Part shown: piece after piece, positions 25,190-36,132 of the stretch
Layout: the number at the start of each line of letters is the position of its first letter
Position numbering within the stretch: the first letter of the stretch is position 1
Source: Chaunax sp. Z400
Lineage: Eukaryota > Chordata > Actinopteri > Lophiiformes > Chaunacidae
DNA: 64,000 nt
Assembly (NCBI GenBank): GCA_037577475.1
Contig: CM075197.1
Coordinates: 10,030,018-10,094,017 of the forward strand
Direction of reading: 5' to 3'
The notes under the pieces: generated by a model
What the model saw: only the letters and a program-made list of their open reading frames with translations
What the model was told of the DNA's origin: nothing
The model's database searches: none
Program-made: the position numbers and the translations under genes

Positions 25190-28100
25190 TAGATAGATAG
25201 ATAGAGCTGCCTGCAGCAAATGGCTCAAATGACAAGATTCGAGGTCTGTCAATGGGATTCGAACCTTTGGCTTTTCTTCTGCTGGCTGAAAATCTCAGCT
25301 GAGATTTAACCCTTCGCTGCTCACGTAACACATTCATTCGTGTTTGTGCTGACACAGCTGCTTATAGTTCAGTGCTACACCCATTAAATGGGAAGGTCTT
25401 TAGAATTGTGCTACAAGACTATACATATGGAGAATTTAGGAATCCTTCCATGGTGACGGCATGTCCCGCCCTACTCTGCCTCTGATTGGCTTTGGATGAT
25501 GACGAGAAGAACAGAACAGGAAAGAATGGGAAGTTTTTTTGCTGTTCTGCTGTCTTCAATAAATTCTCTTGAAATGGTTAAGCTGTAATAGTCCCCTCTT
25601 AATGTTTATTTGTTCACAGTATACTTTAGGTAGGAACGTAGTTGTGGAGGGTGAGGGGGAGTTAAGTTTCGAATTTGCTTGAAATTGTTAACTGTAACAC
25701 TTTCTGTAATTTAGTGTTATGAGTAGAATAAACAGTATTTGAAATAGTAGCAGGCTATGACTCGACATAACAACAACACCAGATCTCCTCTTTCAATGAT
25801 CATCAGACCTGTTCATGAATGAATGATCGCACAGCATGAGCCATATTGAAACAAATCTCTCTCCAATCCAAAAGTGAACATGAATGCATGTTCCAAATTT
25901 CATGGCTCACTTCACGAACCCCCCCCCCATAAATGTTAACATCATAGTGTCGCTGACGGAAAAGTCATGCTGCTAGCGTGGCTAAAAACTCTAAAAATGT
26001 CTGAATTTGATGTCAACAACAACAAAAGGTCCCACATTATGTGAGCAACCAGTCAGAGATGATCGAAGCCTACCTGCTGATACTGAACACAGGTTCCAGT
26101 GCAGTTCTGTCCCCTGGGATCTCTGGCCCAGTTACGGGCACACGTCATGTCCATCCTACAGGCATCAAACCTGAAGAAACATATGTAAATTTAAAAAATA
26201 TATAAAGTCACAAAACATATATCTCATGTGAATATTTTCCATCTAAGATTCATGTTGTATACCAGATAAGAGAGATGCCAGTTTTCAGTTTAAGTACAGT
26301 AAGTACTGTCTTTAAAGGAATAGTTACACGAGAATAGTGACACCATTCTCACTGAGCTCACTAATAATCACTTTATATTTTATTTGTTTAAACCGTTCAA
26401 AGACCAAAGTGCAAAAATGACTCTTTGCAATCATTTGTTTTTGTACGTATTAAAGAAATGAGGTACGACATGTTAATTACTTTCATATTTACTGCACAAA
26501 AACATGAAGTAGTAATGAAAGTTCATCAAACTCTCGGCAAGTAGTGAAAAGACAGATTTCCAAAATGTCAAACAATTCTTTTAAATATGTACTTTATGAA
26601 TATAAATACATGCATTTGAAAGTACACCACGCTATTTTCATATTTTTTCACCGCCTCTACTGTTTTTTTTGCTCTGGAATGAGGAGACCGCTATCTGTAT
26701 CTTGAAGCAAAGTAGCATCAACACAAGGCTGTTTCTAATTTAGCTGGGAATCCCCTGGGTGTCTATGAGTCAGGAGACACTGCTTTATGTATTTGTACCC
26801 TACTTTATAAGAAGAGATTGATATATGTAACGTTACATTTCTATGCTGTTTATTAGACGCTCTCTGTCTTATTGTGACACATTATGATGTTGATTCAGTG
26901 TCTGGTATTTTCTCTCTCTTGTCAGTCTTACAGACAGATACTGGTTTAGATTAAGGTTAGCTTGACAATGTGTTTGGCAGCCCCACCAGTCACGGCAGAA
27001 GCTGTGGCAGAGCGGCACAGCCTGGATGTAGGAGCGGCGATGGGGATGAGGCCAACGAGCGGCATCAGGGGAGCAGCGGTAAAAACATGTTACACGCTTC
27101 AGGAAGCCTTCACACCTGAGGAGAGAGAGGGGACCGGTTAGTACTAACATGATCAATGGCATGTGGACTTTAACCTTTATTGACAATGGGAGGGATGACA
27201 GCATAAATGGTCACAGACAGGTGAAAAAGATGAAAAAAAGGATTGAAATCTTTTTTTTCCTGGTGCAATTTTGCTGATTCCAGCCTCCTTGTTTTTGTTT
27301 TCTGCCCACTTTTTCCTAATTCACCAACCAAGATACCCTTTCCCACTTGAAAAGAATTAAAAAATTAATAATAAATCATTTCCAAATTAAACTGTCAAAA
27401 AACAATTAGACCTTGGTGATACATACACTATTGTTGAGTTATATACTTTGATTATCCCAAAAACAACTAGAATGTGTTCTAATCCTAGTCTGTTGGTTAC
27501 TCTTATTTTGAAAGGGTTATGTCATGATTTTGTGTCACTGTTTCCTGTTTCATTTTGTAAGTTTATTCCCATGCTGTGTTTATATGCTCTACACTTCCTG
27601 TCTTTGCTGTTTGTTTGTATTTTGCCCTGTTAAACCCTCTGTTCTTGTTCCATGTTAATTGTTTGCATTTTTCTACTTCCTCCTGTGTCTTTTGGATTTA
27701 TGTTCTCTGTGTTCTTGACCTGTCTGCCCCTTTAGTTTTCTCTGCTTGTTCCACTTTAACATTTTCCCTCCAGTGTGTGATTGTCTAATTATCGCCACCT
27801 GTGGTTGTCTCCTGCTCACCTGTTGTCATTCCCTCTTATCCCAGTGTATTTAGTCTGTGTGATTCCCTCTGTTAGTTGCCAGTTCAATGTTGATGTTTTC
27901 ACACGTTCCAGCCTTAACCCCAACCCTTTTCCTTTTGGATACTGTAGTCTGCTTTGGACTTTCATGTTTTTGAATCTGGACTGTTTATTGTTTTTTTTGA
28001 ATATTATCTGAACTGCTACCAGTGTCTCTGTGGCATGTCTACAATTGGGTCCTCACATTTCTGGCTGTGAACCTAACAGAATGGTAGTCAGCATAGTGCA

Positions 28101-30591
28101 CATCTCTGCCAAGGCCCAACAGTCCCCTTTAATTCAATCAAACCTCATCCAAAATCAAACTCGCAGCCCTGTAACTATAATTTACAGGTCAGACTACTCT
28201 TATGAAAACACATTCAAATCTGGTGAACCTGGATTTTTACACACCCAATGATACCAACCCCCTAAATATGCCTTTTTTCATCAAGATCCATGCATTATTC
28301 CCTGATAAAGAAAATGCACTATCTAAGCAATGTTAAAGAAAGTGGGGGAAAAAAGAGTCCTGGAGCTCCTCCTTTATCCTGATCTGCAACAAAATATAAT
28401 GGGGTCTATTCCAACCAAAGTCTCATCCTCCCAGCAAGTTTCATGGAAATCCGGTCAGTAGTTTTAGCATAATCCTGCTGACAAATCCACCAACAAAAGT
28501 GAAACCATAACTGGCCTTGGCAGAGGTAGCAAAGCTTCCAACAGTGTTAAAAATCATCAAATCCATAATTTTCTGCAAGGTGGCGGTAAATTTCATTCAG
28601 TCGTCTGTAGCTATAACTTCCAGGAGAGAGTCAGCGTGATGACGACGGTGGAGAGAACTAAAGGTAACTTGAATAACACTTTAAAACATTTTATTGTGTC
28701 CATGAGTCACATGAAATAGGTTTTCATCAGCTATGTTGGTTGTTTAACAATGGCGAAAACTCCCATGAGGCCATGCTACGTCACAATGTCATCAAACTAC
28801 TGTACTTCTTTTGAGTTCATTGCTTTGACTGAGAGACCCCCAGTAGCAGAGAGTGTATACTGTGCATTTAATCTTAACCAAGGCTGTCCTGCATGATGGA
28901 ATAAAGGAACCACATGACCTAAATCTAGAGGCAATTTTCTATTGTGGGTTTTTAAAGGTCCATTGTGTAGAATTTAAGGGATAGAATGTAAAATAGGCTT
29001 AATGGAATATAATATTCATATTATGATTTAATCACCTGGAACTAAAAATCATTATGATTTTATTACCTTAGAGGGAGCCTTTTATATCGACAGAACTTCT
29101 ACCACAGTTTCTGCCATGTTATACCATTATGTTTCTACAGTATCCCAGAAGGGACAAATCAAACCCTGACTCTAGAGAGGCATTTTTCAGGTTTTTAGAA
29201 GCAACCGTACAATCTGCAACCACACTGCTTCATACCACTAAATCCTACACACTAGACCTTTAATTAATATTTTGATCAGTATGGCTCAAATGAAGCCTTG
29301 GAATAAGAATATACAGAATGGTATAACATTATCACACTGGGTTAATGATCTTGCACTGAAGCCTCTCAAAACTGCATCACAGCTGATTTTTTTGGCCTCT
29401 TGGGGAGATGGAAACAAGATGTAAAAACTGACAAGAGTTCTCTATTTGCACATCTAGCAGAGCAACGTTAGCATTCATTTGGTGTCTTTTCCCAACCTAA
29501 CAAATGTAAGTCCAATATTCACTCTGATTTGAATTCTGTTTTTGATGTCGACCAACTCCTGAGGGAAATATCTGGCCCTTTGGCAGATGAATGCTTCACT
29601 GCGTTCACTAGGGCCAGTTGCTAAATTTGTCTTTTAGCTCATTCAAGGTTGCAGGAAGAAAGCTCTTAAAAACAGTTGCCAGCCGCGAGTGACGATTTGA
29701 CAAGACTGGAAAAAACAAGAGCAAAGTAGTTGTGTGAAAGATATAATCCTGCAGAGTGCTAACTCTCTCTGTGGGTTTGACAAATTTCATAGGCAAGCAG
29801 TCACAGCATCGTTTGCTGTTATAAAAATATTGGTTATATGCTTTAAGGTGATATTCAAACAGTCCGGATCAGAAGGATATGTGCTGGGTAAGACTTACTG
29901 AGAGCTCAGTGGCCCACACTTGTCCCATGGTTCATTCTTATTGATCACAGTGGGAATATGGGAGATATCCTGGATGTCGTCTTCAGAGCAGCAGCTATCT
30001 GTCATCAGCAAAGACAAGTAAATATATCAGCCAGCCGTCTGTAAAGATATTTGGTTCAATATTCTCATCAAATGTTACACTATTAACAAGAGTCATCTGT
30101 GGATGTCATATCCCAAAAACATTGTACAACAAATTAATCAGTATGTGACATATCCTCCATTCCTTTGGTGAGCCTGAGGAGTGGCTATTGCTCTGGATAT
30201 ATGCGATGGAGAAGATGACCAACAATCAGAGTCACCTTAAAATCACGTTTCCATGGAAACAAAAAAAGAAAAGAAATTTGTATACATTTCAAAATGTCAA
30301 AAGACATACTGCTTATCATGGTTAATACATGCATAAAGTTTGGTGAAGCAAGTATATATAGTTTGCGAGATATGTTCCCAACAAAAAGTGATTTTGGATG
30401 GACTGATGGACATAATGTCCACTTAACTCACTGTCAGCATACAGCTCACACCCCCTCAGGTGTGGCTCTGGACTGGGCGTGGCCTTGTGTTTGCCGTCTT
30501 GAAGACACATCCCCTCTGAGCGGGTTCCACCAATCAGCGCACCCGTCAAATATGCGCAAACCAATATCAGAGCGTGATAGATGACGCCCAT
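20182..30591 (-). CDS. rtbdn: Retbindin: secreted folate-receptor-like (flavin-binding) protein, five coding exons
   Basis: Whole coding span. Joined exons 30591-30432, 29998-29899, 27115-26987, 26170-26074 and 20529-20182 give 277 residues in one open frame. A signal peptide (about residues 1-22, hydrophobic core ALILVCAYLTGALI) precedes the folate-receptor/riboflavin-binding cysteine-rich domain. Landmarks are GKHKATPSPE, the SCC pair, WDKCG, CEGFLKRV, PLCHSFCRDW, DMTCARNW and DLCESLW, with about 17 cysteines. A low-complexity tail ends RSVIVDDVEGSGSGL, resembling the SGSG-rich end of human RTBDN. Retbindin is a photoreceptor-derived extracellular protein that binds riboflavin and flavins at the retina-pigment-epithelium interface. 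The position and orientation between junb and mast1 match human. The N-terminal half is more complete than in human RTBDN and closer to folate receptors and egg riboflavin-binding protein, so that wider family is the alternative. No GPI signal is evident at the end. Confidence 0.9.
20539..20562. repeat. (CA)12, (UG)12 in the rtbdn transcript
   Basis: Lies 8 bases from the acceptor AG of the last rtbdn exon. On the coding (-) strand it reads (TG)12. Confidence 0.95.
23646..23665. repeat. G20 homopolymer
   Basis: Twenty consecutive G on the + strand inside rtbdn intron 5; the rtbdn transcript carries poly-C here. Confidence 0.9.
24984..25050. repeat. long (CA)n microsatellite
   Basis: About 33 CA units, the longest dinucleotide run in the window. 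Confidence 0.95.
25135..25204. repeat. compound GACA/GATA tetranucleotide array
   Basis: Alternating blocks of (ACAG)n and (ATAG)n, about 70 bases, 85 bases after the long (CA)n tract. Confidence 0.95.
25860..26000 (+). repeat. common percomorph repeat, copy 2 (3' part)
   Basis: Only the end of the family is present: CCAAATTTCATGGCTCAC and ATGCTGCTAGCGTGGCTAAAAAC, interrupted by a C9 run. It lies close to rtbdn coding exon 4. Confidence 0.55.
26074..26170 (-). CDS. rtbdn: rtbdn coding exon 4
   Basis: A 97-base exon between a TTTCTTCAG acceptor and a GTAGGC donor. It encodes FDACRMDMTCARNW and the QNCTGTCVQYQQ segment, matching human CEDDITCGPTW and CLTYGQ. N-C-T is a potential N-glycosylation site. 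It ends in phase 0. Confidence 0.89.
26987..27115 (-). CDS. rtbdn: rtbdn coding exon 3
   Basis: A 129-base exon following a strong CCCCTCTCTCTCCTCAG acceptor. It encodes CEGFLKRVTCFYRCSPDA, the RRSYIQAVPLC segment and CHSFCRD. The donor is a non-ideal GTGGGG (26986-26981). Using it joins TG to G and restores the family sequence CRDWFDAC (human CQAWFANC), which is why this donor was chosen. Confidence 0.87.
27515..28085 (+). mobile_element. probable solo LTR of a Gypsy-type retrotransposon
   Basis: A pyrimidine-rich stretch begins near TGTCATGATTTTGTG and includes TGTATTTAGTCTGTGTG and CTACAATTGGGTCCTCACA near its end, like the long terminal repeats of fish Ty3/Gypsy elements. No internal gag or pol sequence is adjacent. 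Boundaries are approximate and the class rests on memory of such repeats. Confidence 0.45.
28092..28530 (-). repeat. dispersed fish repeat, copy 5
   Basis: Reverse-oriented copy with the CAACAGTCCCCTTTAATTCAATCAAACC block, TAATGGGGTCTATTCC and CATAATCCTGCTGACAAATCC. It directly follows the probable LTR in rtbdn intron 3. Confidence 0.7.
28952..29263. mobile_element. MITE with 25-bp terminal inverted repeats
   Basis: The ends 28952-28976 (TTAAAGGTCCATTGTGTAG...) and 29239-29263 (...CTACACACTAGACCTTTAA) are inverted copies with a few mismatches. They enclose about 260 bases with no coding capacity. Similar non-autonomous elements are abundant in percomorph fish. It lies in rtbdn intron 3. Confidence 0.7.
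29440..29850. repeat. interspersed repeat, copy 1
   Basis: Shares AAGTCCAATATTCA, CCAACTCCTGAGGGAAATATCTGGC and TTGGTTATATGCTTTAA with 43860-44190. Non-coding, within rtbdn intron 3 close to coding exon 2. Confidence 0.55.
29899..29998 (-). CDS. rtbdn: rtbdn coding exon 2
   Basis: A 100-base exon, acceptor GATGACAG before 29998 and donor GTAAGT after 29899. It encodes SCCSEDDIQD through NEPWDKCGPLSS; the WDKCG motif corresponds to WDHCG in folate receptors. The final CA plus the first G of the next exon make Gln. Confidence 0.88.
30432..30591 (-). CDS. rtbdn: rtbdn coding exon 1 (start codon, signal peptide)
   Basis: Encodes the start MGVIYH, the signal peptide and the first domain segment up to ELYAD. 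The exon itself begins at 30611 after a CTTACAG acceptor, so 20 bases are 5' UTR. It ends at 30432 before a GTGAGT donor, phase 1. The codon split across the junction becomes Asn, giving DNSCC, comparable with the KNACC of folate receptors. A TTG 18 bases upstream is in frame but is not a likely start. Confidence 0.88.
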
Positions 30592-31529
30592 CTCTCCAGC
30601 CACAAACAAGCCTGTAAGAGTTCAGCACATTGGACAGAGCCAGACAACACACACATTATGTAATGAATATAAGGGATGTAATCTATTTCAAGAGAAGAAA
30701 ACAAAAGATTAAGTAAATCATACAAAACTTCACTTTAAAGTCAATACATTAAATAACATCAAAGTTTGCCTCCGAGGTTCAGTCATTGGACTTTATAGTG
30801 AATTAAACAATGTTTAATTTAGCTCCTTGTGTTCCTGCTGTGAGGTGACCTAGTAGACAGGGTGAGCCTAATTAGGTGGGACCGAGGCACCTACTGAGCT
30901 GTGTGACATGAGTACCAGTTTAATCTGACAGGCGGCTATAGTTGATGTGTAGCCTACATGACATGAATTAAATAAATCTGTTGGACATGGCCGCATGTCT
31001 CTGGACAGGTCGGGTGTGATCCCGAAGCCACACAACAGAGGGCTACAGTGAAAAAAGAGCTCTAGCACATGAGGTCACTTCACTGGGACTCAAGTCTGTA
31101 ATTTACACTGTTTTCTACAACATGCCAGCCAATAATAATATGTATTAAAATGTATATTAAAAAGTAAGACTCAGGCAGAGGTCCATTTAATTGACATATG
31201 GCTCATGTATTAAGATATCCTAAAAGATGCTGCAATTCAAACAGGTCAAAATTGCGCAGTTGTCTAAACAAACCTTGAAATCAATGCCCAAAAACGTCCA
31301 TTTTTTTCTTATGGAGTCTGTCGGTGCTCATTAGTGACTTTACACTGACCTCGAGGCACTTCATGGTATTTTTTCATCTGCTGTAGCAGCTGTGGCCCAT
31401 ATTGAACTACTGCACCCTCACATGAGCCTGTAGTTTGACATACCTGTCATGATGTTACATCCTACCGACGACTTGTCGGATCAGGTGTTGTTTCACCCAC
31501 AGAGAGTTAAGATCGCCGTCTGTTTTTAC

Positions 31530-31695
31530 CTGTCGGTGGGGTAAAGATGCTCCGTCTCCTCTGTTTTTAGTAGATTAGTCTTCTCTCTGTCTACCCGGTG
31601 TGTATCCTGCGCCTGTTCGCGGTGCTCGGTGCTCCGGTCTCCTCTTCTCTCTGTGTCTGTCTCTGTCTGTGCCGGCTGTGATCTCTGCTGCCCGG
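31530..31695 (-). other. rtbdn: probable rtbdn non-coding first exon
   Basis: A donor-like ACAG/GTAAAAAC junction (31531-31528) lies downstream on the - strand of a TATA-like box. The acceptor at 30612 opens the exon carrying the start codon. Together they suggest a 5' UTR exon and a 918-base first intron. The 5' end is estimated as about 30 bases after the TATA-like box. Transcript data are needed to confirm it. Confidence 0.5.
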
Positions 31696-31723
31696 GGGTC
31701 GCTGCTCGCCACTTTGTCACCGG

Positions 31724-31731
31724 TTTATACT
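31724..31731 (-). promoter_or_regulatory. rtbdn: TATA-like box of rtbdn
   Basis: On the - strand the sequence reads AGTATAAACC, a good TATA-box match. It sits at the correct side and distance for a start near 31695 and the presumed first exon. The surrounding DNA is more GC-rich than the flanks. Confidence 0.45.
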
Positions 31732-31956
31732 GAGGGCATTTCAGTCCCCTCCACCAGGCAGCTCACCCCCTCCCTCCTCCCCATGCTGGGAAGTACCCCC
31801 TCCCCCCGTCTCTCTCTCCCTCCCTGTCTTGCACGCACACGCACGCAGTAAAGACTTAATCTTCCACTGAGATGTTTACCAAATCCTCCTTGTTGACAGC
31901 CTTCCATCCAAGCAATAGTGAAGATGGAAAAACACAAAAAAGGTAATTGAATGGTT

Positions 31957-32002
31957 AATAATAATAATAATAATAATAATAATTAATAATAATAATAATA
32001 AT
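31957..32002. repeat. (AAT)n microsatellite
   Basis: Trinucleotide array with one AATT interruption, just upstream of the rtbdn promoter side. Confidence 0.9.
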
Positions 32003-33240
32003 GTGCAATAATTCCTTTGTATAGCACCGTTAATGCAAGAAAATCCAGCTCGAAGTGCTTTATAACAAAGAAATTACATGTACCAAATGCTTAAGAAAGA
32101 CAAAGAACATAGAAACAAGAACAGAAAATAAATGTATGCATAACAGGTAGTATGATAATAACAGGAATAAAATAAGCTAAAATAAGAATGACAATAAGTT
32201 GCAGAATAATCATTAAAATCAAGTATAGGATATATAAAATATGTAAAATTAAGTAATAGTAGAGCAACAGTGCAGAAGGGCAGGTCACAAATGAATTTCA
32301 AGCCTGTCTCCAGAGAGTAACGGCTATGCCAAAAGGTTGAGTAACATATTAGTAATTGGCCTTAACAGTAATAATAATAATAATAATTATGAACTTTATT
32401 TGTATGGCACATTTCATAGAAAAAATATGCACCAAGTGTTAAAAAAGACATACTAACATACAGGAATAAAAAAAATAATGTAAACTTTACAATAATGTAA
32501 AAGTAGATGCATTACAACAGGGATGATAATAGGAATGACAATAAGCTAAAATAAGGGTGAGAATAAAAAACAGAATAATCAGTAAATTGGAATAGCATAT
32601 GTAGAATATATAAAAATCAAGTAGAAGTCAACATTTTAACCCTTTGATGCACAAAAAGGGTCAAACGTGACCCCACTAAATTTTTATTTGCCCTGTCTTT
32701 TCAATTAATTTATTTCATCATTACATTTTCCAGGTATTCCTCAATCATCTTGTTTTTGATTTTTCCTTTATTACTTTTGAATAAAATATATTTTTGTGTC
32801 ACTACCCTTCTAATGCACAGCATGGGTCAAAAATTATTATTATTGTTATTATTAGCTTGTGCATCAAAGGCTTAAATATAGTGCTGTACTACAGAAGCAC
32901 AAAGGCACAGATGAGTTTCATGTCTCTGGAAGGTAACATCAAGTTAAATACAAAAGCGAAGAGATAAATTTAAAGCTTTCTTTTTAAAATATTTAGTGAT
33001 CTGGCTTCCCTGATATCTGTGCGAAGTGTGTTCCGTATAGTGTTGGGCCATAAATGACAAAAGCAGCATCCCTCCCTTAAACCAGCAGCAGATGATCTCT
33101 AATGAAAAAGGGAGTTAGCACCGTAGCTTTGTCCCAGCTCATTAAGAGCTTTATATAAGGAGGAGCACATTGAAGTCAATTGTAGATGTAACAGGAAGCT
33201 AACACTGGATTAATGTGCTCTTTCCTATAAAGGTACAAGC
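32000..33240. repeat. AT-rich block of LINE/SINE-like 3' tails
   Basis: GAAGTGCTTTATAACAAAGAAATTACA (about 32053), GAACTTTATTTGTATGGCACATTTCAT (32390) and a second related unit recall retroposon 3' UTRs. The two halves 32090-32290 and 32440-32620 share wording (AATAAGCTAAAATAAG, AGAATAATCA), so they are probably two copies. 32940-33240 may belong to the same or a nested element. Confidence 0.4.
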
Positions 33241-34830
33241 CGACCCATGAGGGATGTGCTGCCCATTATTTTGAGAGGATCAGTCACAGGTCATGCTGAG
33301 TCACACCTGTCCTCCTCTGGCTCTTACTCTGTAGGTCAGGGCTTTTTCCAGATGACAGGGTTAGAGGAGGCAGAGATTTGATACTGCATTATATGCTGAG
33401 GACAGGGAACAAAAAATCTCCCTGGAACAAAACACCATGAACTCACAGGAAAGGTGCTGCATTTTGCAAAAACACTCCCTGTTACCTTAAAAACAGAGTT
33501 CCTATACTTTTATTTCATTCAGTTTTTTTTGGGTCACCTGTGTCTGTGGACACAAGTGAACGATGCTAGAGACCTTACCAGCAATGCTACCAAAAGGTGT
33601 ATTCCCTAAAAGGAAATCATTGTCCGTTTGATTACAAATGAAAGGTTCTTACAGGCTGGTATGATTTTTCCACCATGTGTGTATTATTGCTCCTGGTTTT
33701 TAATCTCACCTCACTTGGACCTAGAGTGCCAGGCAAATCCCTGGCTGGGTGCGTCTTTCTCTCCATCCCTTGGTGACCTCCCAAGGCTTTTGGCCACTGA
33801 AGAGCAGATGGAGAGTGTCTTGTGGCCTATAGTCGCCTGCCTAAAACCAAGACTGTGAAATTCGTGACATGCCTTAAACATGATTGGTTTCGGCGACAGA
33901 ACCATGGAGGGACAATAAGGGAACAGAGAGACTGACCATCACATCAACACACTGATTGAGTGCAAATGAAATCAACTCAGATTCCTGCTGTATGAGCCAA
34001 ACGATGAAATGAGGGCTCGCAGTGGCCCTGTTGTCCACCAGACCTGTTTCATAACTGGTGAGGGTCGTCCCCACACAGCACTTTATTTCTGGGGTGAGAG
34101 CAGAGGAGTGAGATGCAGACAAACAGCTCTCCATCTGGTAATTAGAGGAGGAATAACGATATCCTTTGTGTGAGAGCTATTCAGGGAACAGAGAGGGAGG
34201 ACAAAGCAGGTCATCACTGCTTTCTGTGTACCCCTGTTGTGGTTCTCATTCAACAGGGTTGGGTCGCTGCCTGCGCTTGAGCCTCTTGCTGGCCCTCAGC
34301 TGCCAACCATCTCTGTCAACTCACCACCTGGCAGACAATTTGTACCAGTTAGAGGTTGATATGTTGTACCACTGACCTTTTTCTGCAGGACACTATAACA
34401 ATTTAAATGAAGTCGGGAAATAAAATGTGAGAAGCGAATCTGTCCATGGACACTCATGAGAGCAGGAAGACAAGATCAGTTGTGCCCAACCAAAAGTAAT
34501 TCCCATAGGGTGTACTTCTGCAGCTGTCAGTGTGCAGTATGGATAACAGAACTTAAGTAACTTTTTGGTCAAATCACAGCCACTATATTTCGCTTGAGTT
34601 ACATATGGACAGTGGATGAATGGCGGAAACAGGCCTGGTTAATGGAATGAATAGATGGCATTGATAGTTAAATGAATAAAGCTGAGACGGTTAGCTAAAA
34701 CCAAAGCGTATGGTATGGATGGATGACTGAAATAGTTGGCTAAAAGTAAAGTAACATATAAGGTTGAAATATGTAGCTAATAGTAGTGGATTAACAGTAG
34801 CCATAAATGGAATAAATGTTTGTGTTTCAC
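33240..34830. other. non-coding intergenic stretch
   Basis: Several short open frames of 60-86 codons with no family resemblance. Nothing supportable. Confidence 0.4.
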
Positions 34831-34838
34831 TCCAAGTG

Positions 34839-35084
34839 GAACCCCAATCCACAAAAAGTTGGGACGCTGTGTAAAATGTAAATAGTGTTGCTGGCATCAA
34901 ATTCAAAATGGGCATATAATTTTCAAAAAAAACAAATATCTCATTTTCAACATTTGATATATTGTCTTTGTGCTATTTTCAATTAAATATGGCGTTTCAA
35001 TGTTTGCAAATCATGTCATTCTGTTTCTATTTCTGTTTCTGTTTCTATTACACAGCATCCCAACTATTTTGGAAACAGGGTTGT
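34839..35084. mobile_element. non-autonomous DNA element with inverted ends
   Basis: The left end AACCCCAATCCACAAAAAGTTGGGACGCTGTG and the right end CAGCATCCCAACTATTTTGGAAACAGGGTTGT are inverted copies with mismatches. The interior is AT-rich and partly palindromic (ATTTGATATATTG, TTTGCAAATCAT). This is a very common fish MITE. Confidence 0.7.
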
Positions 35085-36132
35085 CGTACAAAATATGATG
35101 AATCCAATTATCTAACTATAGCAGTATCTTTAAATATAATGATATAGACCATATAATAAATAGTATTAAATAACACCAAGTTTATAATCCATTAATCACA
35201 TATTTTGAACACGATAGGCAATACCAGGCTTCTTGAGATTATGCTGTGGAAGTACGTCAGATGAAAAAGTTTGGGAACCACTGCTGTAGCCTTCTGCCTT
35301 TTAAACATATTGAGTCATATTGAAAGTCAGAGATCAGGATCTTCTTTTATTTCCCTATCATCATCCAATCCAATATGAAGGATATATGAGAGTATCCTAT
35401 ACATAGAAACATGAGAGACACCATAAACGTTATAACTTAAACTCCATTAAATGCAATTTAACATTTAATGGCAAAAGGAGCCACTAGTGTGAGCAAAGAA
35501 GCTACTTTCAAATAAAAGTCTAAAAAAAGGAGCAGTGACACAATTTATGCTTTTCTATTCAAAAACCATTAAATACATGAGTTTAAGTCAAAGTTAGTAG
35601 CTCCTGTACAATATGTCTACATGGACTGGACTATTTTCATTTTGTATTAAATCTTATAATGTTCTTATAAATATCTTAATGTATCTCCTAAAACTCATTA
35701 TCGTTGCATTTTTTGTCAAAATGCTTCATCATCAGACACAGAGTGAAATAATAACAGAGAGAGAAGAGAAATCTGCACACAAGAATATATTTATCATTTA
35801 TTCAGAGACAGGAATTCAACCCAACATGGATTTTTTTTAAAATTTGTTTTCTGTAAAATACACAGACAGACATTAGAGCAATAAATTACATTAAGAAAAC
35901 ATCATTAATCGACTGTCTCACAATTACATAGGCATTTATTAAAAATTAAATGACCAATATTCCCATTTCATGTAAAAGTCTTATTTTTGAAACAGGCTGT
36001 ACTTTTTCTTGGTAAAAACAAATTGTCTTGACCAACAGTGGTTGATTTTAGATTTTTTTTTCACATCCTGACAGCATAGATGAGTTAAAGTAACACATTT
36101 GAGATGAGGCCAAAAAAAGAATTAAGTTCTGT

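Larger units (their letters stand above)
20532..26073 (-). other. rtbdn: rtbdn intron 5 (last intron)
   Basis: This 5.5 kb intron holds several microsatellites: (CA)12 beside the exon, a G20 run at 23646-23665, a (CA)n of about 67 bases at 24984-25050 and a GACA/GATA array at 25135-25204. A fragment of a common fish repeat lies at 25860-26000. The part from 21180 to 21860 looks like an old interspersed element of unknown class. No extra exon was found. Confidence 0.7.

Noticed and set aside
24863..25252. 129-codon - strand frame with poly Val-Cys
   Set aside because: Translation of the (CA)n and GACA/GATA microsatellites.
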